From Bacillota bacterium (GTDB taxonomy: Bacteria > Bacillota > Clostridia > Christensenellales > UMGS416): DNA of 50,835 bases. Location: contig JAEYPH010000002.1 in NCBI GenBank assembly GCA_023410875.1, positions 1 through 50,835 of the forward strand, read 5' to 3'. This document shows positions 42,006-50,817 of the stretch, in pieces (within the stretch, counting starts at the first letter, position 1; every line of letters starts with the position of its first letter). Made by a program: the position numbers and the translations under genes. The notes beneath the pieces are model-generated. The model was not told where the DNA came from and did no database searches. It saw only the letters and a program-made list of their open reading frames with translations.

Positions 42006-42959
42006 TCAATATTTGTGAATTCGGTCCACCGCGCCGGGCAAAGGCTCTCCCTTGACCCACGCGCGGAAGTTGAGCGCGAAAAATTCGGAGGCGCGCCGGG
42101 GCCACTGTTCGGTCCAGCCGGAGATGTGCGGCGTGATGAGCGCGTTGGTCTGCCGCCACAGCGGGTGCTCCGGGGGCAGCGGCTCGGGTTCGGTCACGTC
42201 CAGCCCGGCCCCGGCCAGCCGGCCCGCCGCCAATGCCTCGGCCAGCGCGTCGTGGTCCACGATGGAGCCCCGGCCGATGTTTAAAAGCACCGCTGTGGGC
42301 TTCATCAGCGCCAGCCTGCGCCGGTCGATCAGGCCCTCGGTCTGGGGTGTGCCCGGCAGGCAGATGGCCGCGTAATCGCTGCGGCGCAGCAGCTCGTCCA
42401 GCCCTTCGGGGCCATAGAGCATTTCGTTGACGCCCTCCGGCGCATCTATGCGGGTACGCTTCCAACCCAGCACCGGGCAGCGGAAGGGCTCCAGCATCGC
42501 CGCCAGCGTGGTGCCGATGTCACCCAGGCCGATGATGCCCACCGTGGCGCCCGTGAGCTCCCGGCAGCGCAGCGACTTCTCCCAGCGGCCGGTGCTCATG
42601 TTGCGCATGCTGGCGGGAATCTGGTGGGCGAAGGCCAGCATCATGGCCAGCAGGTGTTCGGAGATGGGCACACCGTAATTGCCCGACGAATTGCTGATCT
42701 GCAGGGCGTCGCCATACAATCGGTCGGCGATGGGCAGCACGTGATCCACGCCGGCGCTCACGGTGTGCAGCCACTTAAGGTTCTTGGTCTTGGTCAGAAA
42801 AGTACCGTTGCCTCCGGAGACCACGATCTCGGCGCGCTCCAGCAGCTCGTCCGGGGCGTGGGAGTTGGGGAAGAGATGAAACTCAAATTCGGGGTACTCC
42901 CGGGCCAGTCCATCGATGACAGCGCCATCGACGTTGCCCATGATAACGACGGTTCTCAT
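42006..42959 (-). CDS. D-2-hydroxyacid dehydrogenase
   Basis: A 317-residue NAD(P)-dependent dehydrogenase. The Rossmann motif is GIIGLGDIGTTLA (about 140-152). The catalytic Arg lies in NIGRGSIVD, the Glu in LDVTEPEPLP and the His in ITPHISG. These enzymes interconvert D-2-hydroxyacids and 2-oxoacids; the substrate is not defined. It begins seven bases after the PHP gene, so the two are cotranscribed, and may act with the downstream hydratase. Confidence 0.92.
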   Translation of the reverse strand: MRTVVIMGNVDGAVIDGLAREYPEFEFHLFPNSHAPDELLERAEIVVSGGNGTFLTKTKNLKWLHTVSAGVDHVLPIADRLYGDALQISNSSGNYGVPISEHLLAMMLAFAHQIPASMRNMSTGRWEKSLRCRELTGATVGIIGLGDIGTTLAAMLEPFRCPVLGWKRTRIDAPEGVNEMLYGPEGLDELLRRSDYAAICLPGTPQTEGLIDRRRLALMKPTAVLLNIGRGSIVDHDALAEALAAGRLAGAGLDVTEPEPLPPEHPLWRQTNALITPHISGWTEQWPRRASEFFALNFRAWVKGEPLPGAVDRIHKY

Positions 42960-42966
42960 ACGTTCC

Positions 42967-43752
42967 TCACTCTATCGGTATAAATGTCGGCTTTAGCTTT
43001 TCATACACGGCCACATAGCGGAAGCCCGCCTGCAATGCCGCCTGGTGGGCCTCCCGCAGGCCGAAATCCACATGGGCGGTCAGGTGGCAGTCGCTGCCCA
43101 GCGTCAGAATCTCGCCGCCCAGCTCCTTATAGCGCGCGACGATGTCGGCGCCGGGCAGAAGCCCGGCGTTGTTGCGCAAGCCGGAGCTGTTGATTTCGAT
43201 GCCAAATCCCTTGTGCGCCGCCAGTCGCAGCACCTCGTCCAGCTCGTCGGGGAAGTCGCGGTAGCGCAGCATGGTGTCTTCAAAGGCTATGAACTTGGAG
43301 GCGTAGGTGATGTGGCCAAGCACGAAGGGGCCGTCCACCGCGCGCAGCATGTGGGCCAGCTGTTCCAGATACAGCCGGTAACCCTGCGCCTGGGTGCGCC
43401 CTTCGAAGTAGGCCGGCATGCCCGCATCCACACCTTCGATGAAGTGCAGGCTCAGCAGGATGAAGTCCAGATGGAAAAGGGGAAGCTGTTCCTGCATCTG
43501 TTCCCAAGTCTCCGGGCGGTAGTCCACCTCCAGCCCGCGGGCGATGTGCATGCCTGGCAGCAGTGCGCGGCAGTGCTCCACCGCGGCCACATAGGCGGCG
43601 GGGTCGTCGATGCGGAACTGCGGTAGTTCCAGGTCGTGGTGGTCGGTGGCGGCGGCGTGTGTCACGCCAGCGGCGAAAGCCGCGCGCATCATGTCCTCCA
43701 TGGGCGCCTTGCCGTCGGAAAACAGGCTGTGCATGTGATAGTTTTGGAGCAT
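42967..43752 (-). CDS. PHP-domain phosphatase (histidinol-phosphatase-like)
   Basis: A 261-residue PHP-family metal-dependent hydrolase. Metal ligands appear in NYHMHSLFSDG (H6, H8), TDHHD, GLEVDY, LLSLHF, GHITY and GSDCHL. The form matches HisK-type histidinol phosphatases, but no other histidine gene is nearby, so another phosphoester is possible. First gene of the operon with the hydroxyacid dehydrogenase, behind its own promoter. Confidence 0.85.
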   Translation of the reverse strand: MLQNYHMHSLFSDGKAPMEDMMRAAFAAGVTHAAATDHHDLELPQFRIDDPAAYVAAVEHCRALLPGMHIARGLEVDYRPETWEQMQEQLPLFHLDFILLSLHFIEGVDAGMPAYFEGRTQAQGYRLYLEQLAHMLRAVDGPFVLGHITYASKFIAFEDTMLRYRDFPDELDEVLRLAAHKGFGIEINSSGLRNNAGLLPGADIVARYKELGGEILTLGSDCHLTAHVDFGLREAHQAALQAGFRYVAVYEKLKPTFIPIE

Positions 43753-43782
43753 TGGGCCTCCCGCGCTTTCCGATTCGATGAA

Positions 43783-43811
43783 AGTTTACCGTAATAGACG
43801 GTTGATGGCAA
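43783..43811 (-). promoter_or_regulatory. Promoter of the PHP-dehydrogenase operon
   Basis: On the minus strand TTGCCA (43811-43806), 17 bases, TAAACT (43788-43783), 31 bases before the start codon. Confidence 0.5.
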
Positions 43812-43836
43812 GCAGGGTGGAGCTCTGGCAGAATGG

Positions 43837-43899
43837 ATTTCGCGCCTGCAGGCGCGACCAAAGGGCTTTCCGATCGCCCTATGGAAACCTTCGGACCCC
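43837..43899 (-). repeat. Repeat B copy 5 (reverse orientation)
   Basis: On the minus strand: GTCCGAAGGTTTCC, CCATAGGGC/GCCCTTTGG (one mismatch), then TCGCGCC/GGCGCGA with loop TGCA and GAAAT. Confidence 0.8.
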
Positions 43900-43944
43900 A
43901 TCTATATATTGGTTGCGTATTGGAAGAGGAAGACGGCCATGTAG

Positions 43945-43965
43945 GGCAAGGGCTCTGCCCTTGCC
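43945..43965. repeat. Repeat E copy 2 (palindromic)
   Basis: GGCAAGGGC-TCT-GCCCTTGCC; copy 1 is at 38595-38615. Confidence 0.6.
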
Positions 43966-44008
43966 GCACCCTGCCGCATTGGCACGATGCGGCAATCTGA
44001 TCATTCTT

Positions 44009-44032
44009 CCCCTCCCCCATTTGGGGGAGGGG
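44009..44032. repeat. Repeat G, C/G-run palindrome
   Basis: CCCCTCCCCCA pairs with TGGGGGAGGGG over a 2-base loop. It resembles intergenic palindromes seen with repeats C and D. With B5 and E2 it fills much of the 349-base gap 43753-44101, which contains no gene. It may also act as the terminator of the minus-strand ABC-2 operon. Confidence 0.5.
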
Positions 44033-44101
44033 TTGGGGAGAGGGTTCCTTCGGCCCGATTATTTGAATGCCAACAGATAATTAACACAACAGCTCTAATC
44101 T

Positions 44102-44899
44102 TTAGCTTCCTGTGCTCGAGTACCGCCTTATCCCTGCCGCCCACAGACTCCTTGCAATCAAGAAAAGAACAACTGCCGCCGCCGGCGAGAGGAACGCCAT
44201 CCACGGGGGGCTGGCCTTGTCCAGCTTGTCCAGCAGCACCAGCGCCGGGTAGTAGTTCATGAATGCCACCGGCAGCAGGCCGGTCACGACCATGCGGAAC
44301 CACGTGCCGAAGATGTCGATGGGGTATTGCTGCACCAGCAGGCCGAAGCGCCGCTGCACGATGAACAGCGCCGTGGTGCGCACGGTCCAGAAGGACACGC
44401 AGGCCAGCGCCCAGTTGATGCACAGCTCGATGGCCGCGCCGCACAGTATGGCCATCACCAGGAACCCCCACTGCGCCGCGCTCCAGTGCAGCCCCAGGTT
44501 CACATAGGCCAGGCTTAAGCCGGCGATGCCCACAAGCACGTCGCCGATGCCGTAATACTGTATCTCCCGCCCCATGAACTGCACCAGCGGGCTCACCGGC
44601 CGTATCAGGAACTGGTCGAAGGTGCCCTTCTCAATGTAATCCTCCAGCGTGTTCAGGTGCCAGAACAGCAGGCTGTAGATGCTGTGGCCCATCATCCACA
44701 GGCAATAGAGGAACACCAGATCCCATATGGCCCAGCCGTTGAGGCTCACGAAGCGGTTGACCATGATGCCGATGAGCGCCAGGTTCACGGCGTTGAGCAC
44801 CAGCACACTGGCGATGCCGGACAGGAAATCCGCCCGGTATTGCATCTTGCCCTGCATGCAGATGTGGATCAGTTTGAAGTAAAGCCGGATGTTCTCCAT
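44102..44899 (-). CDS. ABC-2 family permease, second subunit
   Basis: A 265-residue membrane protein with six predicted helices (COG3694-like). The segment YIEKGTFDQFLIRPVSPLVQ is characteristic of this permease group. The start codon lies one base after the upstream permease stop. It should pair with that permease and the ATPase to form an exporter with unknown cargo. Confidence 0.85.
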   Translation of the reverse strand: MENIRLYFKLIHICMQGKMQYRADFLSGIASVLVLNAVNLALIGIMVNRFVSLNGWAIWDLVFLYCLWMMGHSIYSLLFWHLNTLEDYIEKGTFDQFLIRPVSPLVQFMGREIQYYGIGDVLVGIAGLSLAYVNLGLHWSAAQWGFLVMAILCGAAIELCINWALACVSFWTVRTTALFIVQRRFGLLVQQYPIDIFGTWFRMVVTGLLPVAFMNYYPALVLLDKLDKASPPWMAFLSPAAAVVLFLIARSLWAAGIRRYSSTGS

Positions 44900-44900
44900 G

Positions 44901-45698
44901 TCAACCTCCCTGCACGACCAGGCGGGCGCGCACGCCCAACCAGGCCAGTCGGCCCAGCGCCATCAGCGCCGCCACCCAAGCCAGTTGGAACAGCAGCGCC
45001 TGCACGGCAGCCGTGCCGCTGAGCTGCCCGATGTAGATGGAAATCGGGATGGAATAGATGCCCCGGAAGGGCAGGACGGCAGCCACCGCCCCCACGAAGC
45101 CGGGGAACAGCCACAGCGGCACCATCTGGCCGGAGAAGAAGCGCACCAGCGCGTTGTAACCCCAGCTGATGCTGTTGATGTTCAGCGTCAGCATGGCCAG
45201 CAGCCCCAGCAGATAGTTCAGCGAAAACAGCACTAAATAGCCCAGTGCGATGCTTAGGCAGAACAGCGCTCCGGCGGCGGCACTCTGGGGCAGCCGCAGG
45301 CCCAGAACGAAATAGCCGACCAGCAGCGAGGGCACAGCCAGCGTGCACAGCCTAAAGGCCAGCTGGCCCACGTTGCGGGCCAGCATGTGTATGTGGAAAT
45401 CCAGCGGTTTCATCAGGTCCAAGTCGATGGAGCCGCTCTTGACCTGGGCGGCCATGTAGGTCTGCGGGCCGTGGCCGGGGTGGAACACCGTCTCCATGGC
45501 CATGCCCATTATGCCGTAGGTCACCATCTGCTCCAGGCTAACGCCGAAGGCGCCGGGGGCCTGGGTGTACAGCGTGGTCCATATCCAGTGCACGCTGTAC
45601 ATCATCAGAAAGGACGTGACCAGCTGCAGCCAGAATTCCAGCCGGTACACCGCGGTGCTGTGGAAGGATTGCCGTGTGAAGGACCAGAACAGCTTCAA
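44901..45698 (-). CDS. ABC-2 family permease, first subunit
   Basis: A 265-residue membrane protein with six predicted helices (COG4587-like). The motif VKSGSIDLDLMKPLDFHIHM parallels EKGTFDQFLIRPVSPLVQFM in the next gene, so the two permeases are distant paralogues. It overlaps the ATPase gene by four bases and is followed by the second permease. Confidence 0.85.
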   Translation of the reverse strand: MKLFWSFTRQSFHSTAVYRLEFWLQLVTSFLMMYSVHWIWTTLYTQAPGAFGVSLEQMVTYGIMGMAMETVFHPGHGPQTYMAAQVKSGSIDLDLMKPLDFHIHMLARNVGQLAFRLCTLAVPSLLVGYFVLGLRLPQSAAAGALFCLSIALGYLVLFSLNYLLGLLAMLTLNINSISWGYNALVRFFSGQMVPLWLFPGFVGAVAAVLPFRGIYSIPISIYIGQLSGTAAVQALLFQLAWVAALMALGRLAWLGVRARLVVQGG

Positions 45699-46693
45699 CC
45701 CGGCACCTCCCCGGTGGGCGCGGCGGTGTGCTCGTAGATGCCGCGCACCATGTCCTCAATGGCCGGTTCCTCGACAGTCAAGTCCAGGATCGGGTAGCGG
45801 GAGCTTATGTAGGGGATCAGCTCCGCCGGTGTCGTCTCGCCACGGTCGAAGCGGAACCACTTTTTGGCGCCGTCGCTGCGGATGAGTTCCGCCTTGGGCA
45901 CGGTGAAATCCTCCACGGGGCCCTCGAACTCCACGACCAGCGTGCGGTGCCGCCCCAGGCTGGAGCGGATCTGCTCTACGCCGCCGTCATACAGTATACG
46001 ACCCTTGTCGATGATCAGGATGCGGGAGCACAGCTTTTCGATGTCGGTCATGTCGTGGGTCGTCAGCAGCACGGTGACCTTGCGTTCCCGGTTGATCTCC
46101 AGGATAAAGTCCCGCAGGCGGGCCTTGGCGACGATGTCCACGCCGATCGTGGGCTCGTCCAGGAACAATATCTTCGGGTCGTGCAGCAGCGAGGCCGCCA
46201 GGTCTGCGCGCATGCGCTGCCCCAGGCTCAATTGGCGCACCGGTCGGTTCTCGAACTCGTGCAGGTCCAGCAGGCCGCGGAACAGCTCCATGTTGTGCTG
46301 GTATTGTGCCGCCGGTACCTTGTAGATGTCCCGCAGCAGCCGCAGGCTTTCGATGACCGGCACATCCCACCACAGCTGCGTCTTCTGCCCAAAGACCACG
46401 CCGATCTGCCTGGCGTTCTCCTTGCGGTCGCGGTGGGGCACCTTGCCGGCCACGGTCACCTGGCCGGCGGTGGGCACCAGGATGCCGGAGAGCATCTTGA
46501 TGGACGTGGACTTGCCCGCGCCGTTGGGGCCGATGTAGCCTACGAGCTCGCCCTCGCCGATGGAGAAGCTGATGTCGTCCACCGCCCGCTTGGTGCGGTA
46601 TTCCGTGTGGAACAGGCTGCGGATGCTGGCAAACTTGCCTTCCTTTTTTACGGCGTGGCGGTATTCCTTCACCAGATGCTGTACTTCGATCAT
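45695..46693 (-). CDS. ABC-2 transporter ATP-binding protein
   Basis: A 332-residue ATPase (COG4586-like). Walker A is YIGPNGAGKSTSIKML, the Q-loop is VFGQKTQLWWDVPV, the signature is LSLGQRMRADLAASLLH, Walker B is ILFLDEPTIGVD, and the switch is TTHDMTD. A C-terminal extension of about 90 residues is usual for this group. GGGAGG precedes the ATG. First gene of a three-gene exporter operon, with unknown substrate. Confidence 0.92.
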   Translation of the reverse strand: MIEVQHLVKEYRHAVKKEGKFASIRSLFHTEYRTKRAVDDISFSIGEGELVGYIGPNGAGKSTSIKMLSGILVPTAGQVTVAGKVPHRDRKENARQIGVVFGQKTQLWWDVPVIESLRLLRDIYKVPAAQYQHNMELFRGLLDLHEFENRPVRQLSLGQRMRADLAASLLHDPKILFLDEPTIGVDIVAKARLRDFILEINRERKVTVLLTTHDMTDIEKLCSRILIIDKGRILYDGGVEQIRSSLGRHRTLVVEFEGPVEDFTVPKAELIRSDGAKKWFRFDRGETTPAELIPYISSRYPILDLTVEEPAIEDMVRGIYEHTAAPTGEVPG

Positions 46694-46851
46694 AGGGCCT
46701 CCCGTCAGAATGCGCTTAAAAGAAAGGATTATATATTGAAATAGTCTTTTGTTTGGTTATTTTATCCTTTTCATGGTAAAAAAGCAAATGACATGTGCCA
46801 TGAAACCGCACAGCCGCCGCCGCATAGTATGATGTGGGGAGGTGAAGTCCT

Positions 46852-47556
46852 TTGTTTACTTCCATCGTATCGCTGCTGGAGATGCTGCGCGACCTGCTGT
46901 TCCTGGCGTCCTATGTGGAAAAAGGCAACTTTTTCCCGCAGCCGCTCAAACCCGATGAAGAGGCCCAGGCCATCGAGCGCCATCTGCACGGCGACTTCCA
47001 GGCGCGCAACCTGCTCATCGAGCGCAACCTGCGCCTGGTCGTGCACGTAGCCAAGAAATACCACGGCTGCGGCAAGGACATGGACGATCTGATTTCCATC
47101 GGCACCATCGGCCTTATCAAGGCGGTGAACACCTTCAACCACAAGAGAGGCACGCAGCTGGCCACCTATGCCGCCCGTTGCATCGACAACGAGATCCTGA
47201 TGACGATCCGCTCAGCCAAAAAAGAGAAGAATGAAGTCTATATGCAGGAGCCAATCGGGGTGGACAAAGAGGGCAACGAAATTTCGCTGACCGACGTGCT
47301 GGGCACCCATGAGGACGATGTGCTGGACAAGGTGGACCTGAAAATCGAGCTGGAAAAGCTGGACGCGCTGATAGACCGCGCGCTGGACGACCGGGAGAAG
47401 CAGGTGATCCTGTACCGCTACGGCCTGCGGGGCCGCCGCCGTATGACCCAGCGGGAGATCGGCCGCAGCTTGGGCATCTCCCGCAGCTATGTATCGCGCA
47501 TTGAGAAGAAGGCCATCGAAACATTGAACACTCAATTTCTGGAAATGGAGAGCTGA
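46852..47556 (+). CDS. sigK: Sporulation sigma factor SigK (pro-form)
   Basis: A 234-residue sigma-70 factor. Region 2 includes NLRLVVHVAKKYHGCGKDMD, DLISIGTIGLIKAVNTFN and LATYAARCIDNEILM. The IGVDKEGNEISLTDVL stretch and the region 4 motif LGISRSYVSRIEKKA point to SigK rather than SigE. The hydrophobic N-terminus, FTSIVSLLEMLRDLLFLASY, looks like a pro-sequence needing removal. The start is TTG, with GGGGAGGTG nine bases upstream. The gene is intact, with no skin-type insertion. It drives late mother-cell genes. CATAGTAT at 46823-46830 is a weak SigE-type -10. Confidence 0.93.
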   Translation: MFTSIVSLLEMLRDLLFLASYVEKGNFFPQPLKPDEEAQAIERHLHGDFQARNLLIERNLRLVVHVAKKYHGCGKDMDDLISIGTIGLIKAVNTFNHKRGTQLATYAARCIDNEILMTIRSAKKEKNEVYMQEPIGVDKEGNEISLTDVLGTHEDDVLDKVDLKIELEKLDALIDRALDDREKQVILYRYGLRGRRRMTQREIGRSLGISRSYVSRIEKKAIETLNTQFLEMES

Positions 47557-47623
47557 CAACTCTGGATGAAACCCTCGGGGTGTGCTAGGATGGTGGCAAA
47601 AGCACATCGAAGGAGGGTCCGCC

Positions 47624-48904
47624 ATGTCCAGCCATGCGGAGCTGCTTGCCTATCTGGAATCGCTGCCCGTCGTGGACACCCATGAGCATCTGCCGTTCGA
47701 ACGGGAGCGGCTGGCGCAGAACGTGGACTTTGCCACGCTCTTCAGCCATTATTGCCGCGACGACCTGTGGGCGGCAGGCATGACCAACCCGCAGATAGAG
47801 CTGCTCTTCGGCGCGGCCTCCGTGGAGCGCAAGTGGGAGGTGCTCTCGCCCTTTTTGCCTCGCACCGAGACCAGCGCCTACATGGGCGCTGCCCGCCTGG
47901 CCATGGCACACTTCTATGGCGTGGAAGAGCTGCGCACGCTGCAGGACGCGCAGCTTGTGACCGAGCGCATCCGCGCCGCCAACGCGCCGGGTCTGTATGA
48001 GCGGGTGTTCCGCGACTGCGGCATCCGCCGCGTCGTCAACTGCAACGACGGCACTCTGGAGCCGCCCACGCTGCACAGCGTGAAGTTCATCGGCGAATAC
48101 GCGCAGCTGTACCACCGCAACCAGGTGCTCGCCCGGGAGGCCCGGTGGGACCGCCCTTTGCCCACGCTGCGCCATTATACCCAGGCGCTGCTGGAGGCTC
48201 TGGAAGCCGCCCTGCGCGCCGGCGTCACGGGCTTCAAGACCTCCCAGGCCTATGTGCGGGCGCTGGACTATGACGCCGCCACCGAGCACGAGGCCCAGAA
48301 GGCCTATGACAGCCTGTGGACCGACACCGCGGCCTGGAGCCCCATTGGGCTGGACAACGCCGCCTGCAAGCCGCTGGAGGATTATCTGACGCGCCGGATC
48401 GTGGAGTTCGCCGGCGACAACGGCGTACCGATGGTTATACATGTAGGATTCCAGACCGGGCAGGACATGCGCCTGGACGACGCCCGGCCCCACCGGCTGC
48501 TGGACCTGCTGCGCCGCTACCGGCGCACACGCTTTGCCATGCTGCACGGCGGCCTGCCCTGGGTGCACGAGGGCGCTGTGATGGCCCGGCAGTTCCCGAA
48601 TCTGAGCATCGACATGGGCTGGATGCACATCATGTGCCCGGAGCTGGCCGTGCAGTCGCTCAAATATTGCTTCGACATGGTGCCCAGCTCCAAGGTCATG
48701 GGCTTCGGCGGAGACTATTCCGTCGTGGAAAAGATTTACGGCCATCTGCACATCGCCCGGCGCAACATCGCCCGGGCGCTGTCGGACCGCGTGGACGAGG
48801 GGGTCATGACGCTGCCTCAGGCCCGGCGCTGGTGCCGCGCGCTGATGCACGACAGCGCCGACGGATTCTATGGCCTGGGTTTGGGCTCACTGCCGGAAGA
48901 CTGA
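47624..48904 (+). CDS. Amidohydrolase-family protein
   Basis: A 426-residue TIM-barrel metal hydrolase. VVDTHEHLPFE has the HxH metal pair (H20, H22). Further candidate ligands are in MVIHVGFQTG, FAMLHGGLPW and MGFGGDYSVVEK. The layout recalls the COG2159/uronate-isomerase-like branch, so it may open or isomerise a carbon skeleton rather than an amide. GGAGGG precedes the ATG. It is followed by an acetyltransferase-family gene and an oxidoreductase gene, perhaps a catabolic group. Confidence 0.85.
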   Translation: MSSHAELLAYLESLPVVDTHEHLPFERERLAQNVDFATLFSHYCRDDLWAAGMTNPQIELLFGAASVERKWEVLSPFLPRTETSAYMGAARLAMAHFYGVEELRTLQDAQLVTERIRAANAPGLYERVFRDCGIRRVVNCNDGTLEPPTLHSVKFIGEYAQLYHRNQVLAREARWDRPLPTLRHYTQALLEALEAALRAGVTGFKTSQAYVRALDYDAATEHEAQKAYDSLWTDTAAWSPIGLDNAACKPLEDYLTRRIVEFAGDNGVPMVIHVGFQTGQDMRLDDARPHRLLDLLRRYRRTRFAMLHGGLPWVHEGAVMARQFPNLSIDMGWMHIMCPELAVQSLKYCFDMVPSSKVMGFGGDYSVVEKIYGHLHIARRNIARALSDRVDEGVMTLPQARRWCRALMHDSADGFYGLGLGSLPED

Positions 48905-48980
48905 AAAAATCATCATGGCCGGCAGGAAAACGCGTTGCTATGGCCAATATTGGGCTATACCAATTTCAGGAGTGTGAAAC

Positions 48981-49727
48981 ATGGAACAGGCGACGGTGGA
49001 GCGCATAGCCCGGGACCTGCGCGCGCTGGGCGTGCGCGAAGGCGGCGTGCTGCTCATGCATTCGTCGTTCAAATCGCTGGGGCCGGTGCCCGGCGGCATC
49101 GATACGGTGCTGGCCGGCCTGCGCCTGGCGCTGGGAGAGCAGGGCACGCTGCTGCTGCCCGGCCTGTGCTGGGAGTACATCGACCGGCAGCACACGTTGT
49201 TCGATGTGCGCGCCACGCCCACATGCGTGGGGGCCATCCCGGAGTATTTCCGGCGCCTGCCGGCCACGGCGCGCTCGCTGCACCCGACCCACTCTGTACT
49301 GGGGCAAGGCCCCCTGCTCGGAGCTTTCTTCGCCGAGCACCCGCTGGACCGCACACCCTGCGGTCCTCATTCGCCCTTCGCCCGACTCAAGGAATACGGC
49401 GGGCAGATCCTGATGCTGGGCTGCGGCCTGCGACCCAATACCAGCATGCACGCAGTGGAAGAAACGCTGGGAGCGCCTTATCTCTTCGAGCCCACGCCCA
49501 TCGGCTTCACGCTGGCGGACGACCACGGACGGCGTACGCAAGCAAGCTACCGTTACCACGCGCTGTTCCCCCAGAACTATGACCGCGTGCGCCCGCGCCT
49601 GCTGGGCAAAGGCCTCAACGAGGGCCTCGTGCTGCAGGCCCATTGCCACCTGATGGACGCCGCCGCCCTATGGCACACCGCCGCCGCCATGCTCCGCGAG
49701 GATATTTATTGTTTCATCAAGGAATAG
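48981..49727 (+). CDS. AAC(3)-fold N-acetyltransferase family protein
   Basis: A 248-residue protein of the aminoglycoside 3-N-acetyltransferase/YokD family. Motifs: LLMHSSFKSLGPVPGG (coenzyme-A side), HPTHSVLGQGP with the catalytic-type His, TPCGPHSPFARL and ILMLGCGLRPNTSMH. Many family members are chromosomal and do not act on antibiotics, so resistance should not be assumed. Several in-frame starts exist; ATG at 48981 has CAGGAG upstream. It lies between the amidohydrolase and the oxidoreductase, which suggests a metabolic role. Confidence 0.88.
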   Translation: MEQATVERIARDLRALGVREGGVLLMHSSFKSLGPVPGGIDTVLAGLRLALGEQGTLLLPGLCWEYIDRQHTLFDVRATPTCVGAIPEYFRRLPATARSLHPTHSVLGQGPLLGAFFAEHPLDRTPCGPHSPFARLKEYGGQILMLGCGLRPNTSMHAVEETLGAPYLFEPTPIGFTLADDHGRRTQASYRYHALFPQNYDRVRPRLLGKGLNEGLVLQAHCHLMDAAALWHTAAAMLREDIYCFIKE

Positions 49728-49758
49728 CCTGATCAAACACACCAAGGAGGTACCCCAC

Positions 49759-50817
49759 ATGAACCCCATCAAGGTCGCCGTGATCGGCTGCGGCACCATC
49801 GCCAACGCCGCCCACCTGCCCGCCTACCAGAGCAACCCGCTGGCCGAGTTGGCCTATGTGTGCGACATCATCCCCGAGCGTGCCGAGGCCGCCCGCGCCA
49901 AATATGGCGCGGCCAAGGCTGTGCTGGATTATCATGAGATCCTGGCCGACGCATCGGTGCAGGCCGTCAGCCTGTGCGTGCCCAACTATCTGCACGCGCC
50001 GCTGGCCATCGATTGCCTCAATGCCGGCAAGCATGTGCTGTGCGAGAAGCCCGCATCGGTCAGCTATGACCTGGCCGTATCCATGAAGGAAGCTGCCGAC
50101 CGCAACGGCCGCATCCTGAACATCGGCGTCGTGAACCGCTTCAACACCGCCGTCAACCGCATCAAGAAGATGATCGACGATAGCGACCTGGGCCGCGTGT
50201 ACCACGTGTACTGCTCCTTCCGTTCCCATCGCTCCATCCCCGGCCTGGGCGGCCCTTTCACCCGTAAGGACATGGCAGGCGGCGGCGTGCTGATCGACTG
50301 GGGCGTGCATTTCCTGGATCTGATCTTCTACTGCATCGGTGGGCCCAAGCCCGTGACTGTCAGCGGCGAGACCCACAGCGTGCTGGGTGTGGACATGCCG
50401 GGATATACCTACTCCAGCATGTGGGCCGGCCCGCCGGACTACAACGGCGTGTATGATGTGGAGGACTTCGTGACCGGCCTGGTGCGCACCGAAGGTCCCA
50501 CGATCTCGCTCAACGGTGCTTGGGCGCAGAACATCGGCGAGAACCAGATGTACATAGAATTCCTTGGCAGCAAGGGAGGCATCAAGCTGCAGTACGGCGG
50601 CGACTTCGTGTTCTACAGCGCCAAGGACGGCGCCATGAGTGAGACCAAGTACCAGTACACGACCCAGGACATGTTCTATGAGGAGCTGGACGCCTTCCTG
50701 CACTGTGTGGGCAGCGGCGAGCGCATCCGCTCCAACATCGACTACGCGCTGGTTACATCCCAAGTCATGGATGCGCTGTACCGCTCGGCGCAGGAGAAAC
50801 AAGAGATCAAGCTGTAA
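49759..50817 (+). CDS. Gfo/Idh/MocA-family oxidoreductase
   Basis: A 352-residue NAD(P)-dependent oxidoreductase. The Rossmann motif is VIGCGTIANAAHLPAY (about 7-22), the catalytic CEKPA motif is near residue 96, and DWGVHFLDLI in the C-terminal domain holds the conserved His. These enzymes oxidise or reduce sugars and inositols. AAGGAGG precedes the ATG. It follows the acetyltransferase gene by 31 bases and ends 18 bases before the window edge. Confidence 0.93.
   Translation: MNPIKVAVIGCGTIANAAHLPAYQSNPLAELAYVCDIIPERAEAARAKYGAAKAVLDYHEILADASVQAVSLCVPNYLHAPLAIDCLNAGKHVLCEKPASVSYDLAVSMKEAADRNGRILNIGVVNRFNTAVNRIKKMIDDSDLGRVYHVYCSFRSHRSIPGLGGPFTRKDMAGGGVLIDWGVHFLDLIFYCIGGPKPVTVSGETHSVLGVDMPGYTYSSMWAGPPDYNGVYDVEDFVTGLVRTEGPTISLNGAWAQNIGENQMYIEFLGSKGGIKLQYGGDFVFYSAKDGAMSETKYQYTTQDMFYEELDAFLHCVGSGERIRSNIDYALVTSQVMDALYRSAQEKQEIKL

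Noticed and set aside
46852..47556. Assignment as SigE instead of SigK
   Set aside because: The KEGNEISL.DVL stretch, ATYAARC and ISRSYVSRIEK match SigK as I recall it; SigE has a different segment here, and no spoIIGA lies upstream.
48981..49727. Antibiotic resistance gene (aminoglycoside acetyltransferase)
   Set aside because: Only family-level similarity is visible, the gene lies among metabolic genes, and many chromosomal members have other substrates.
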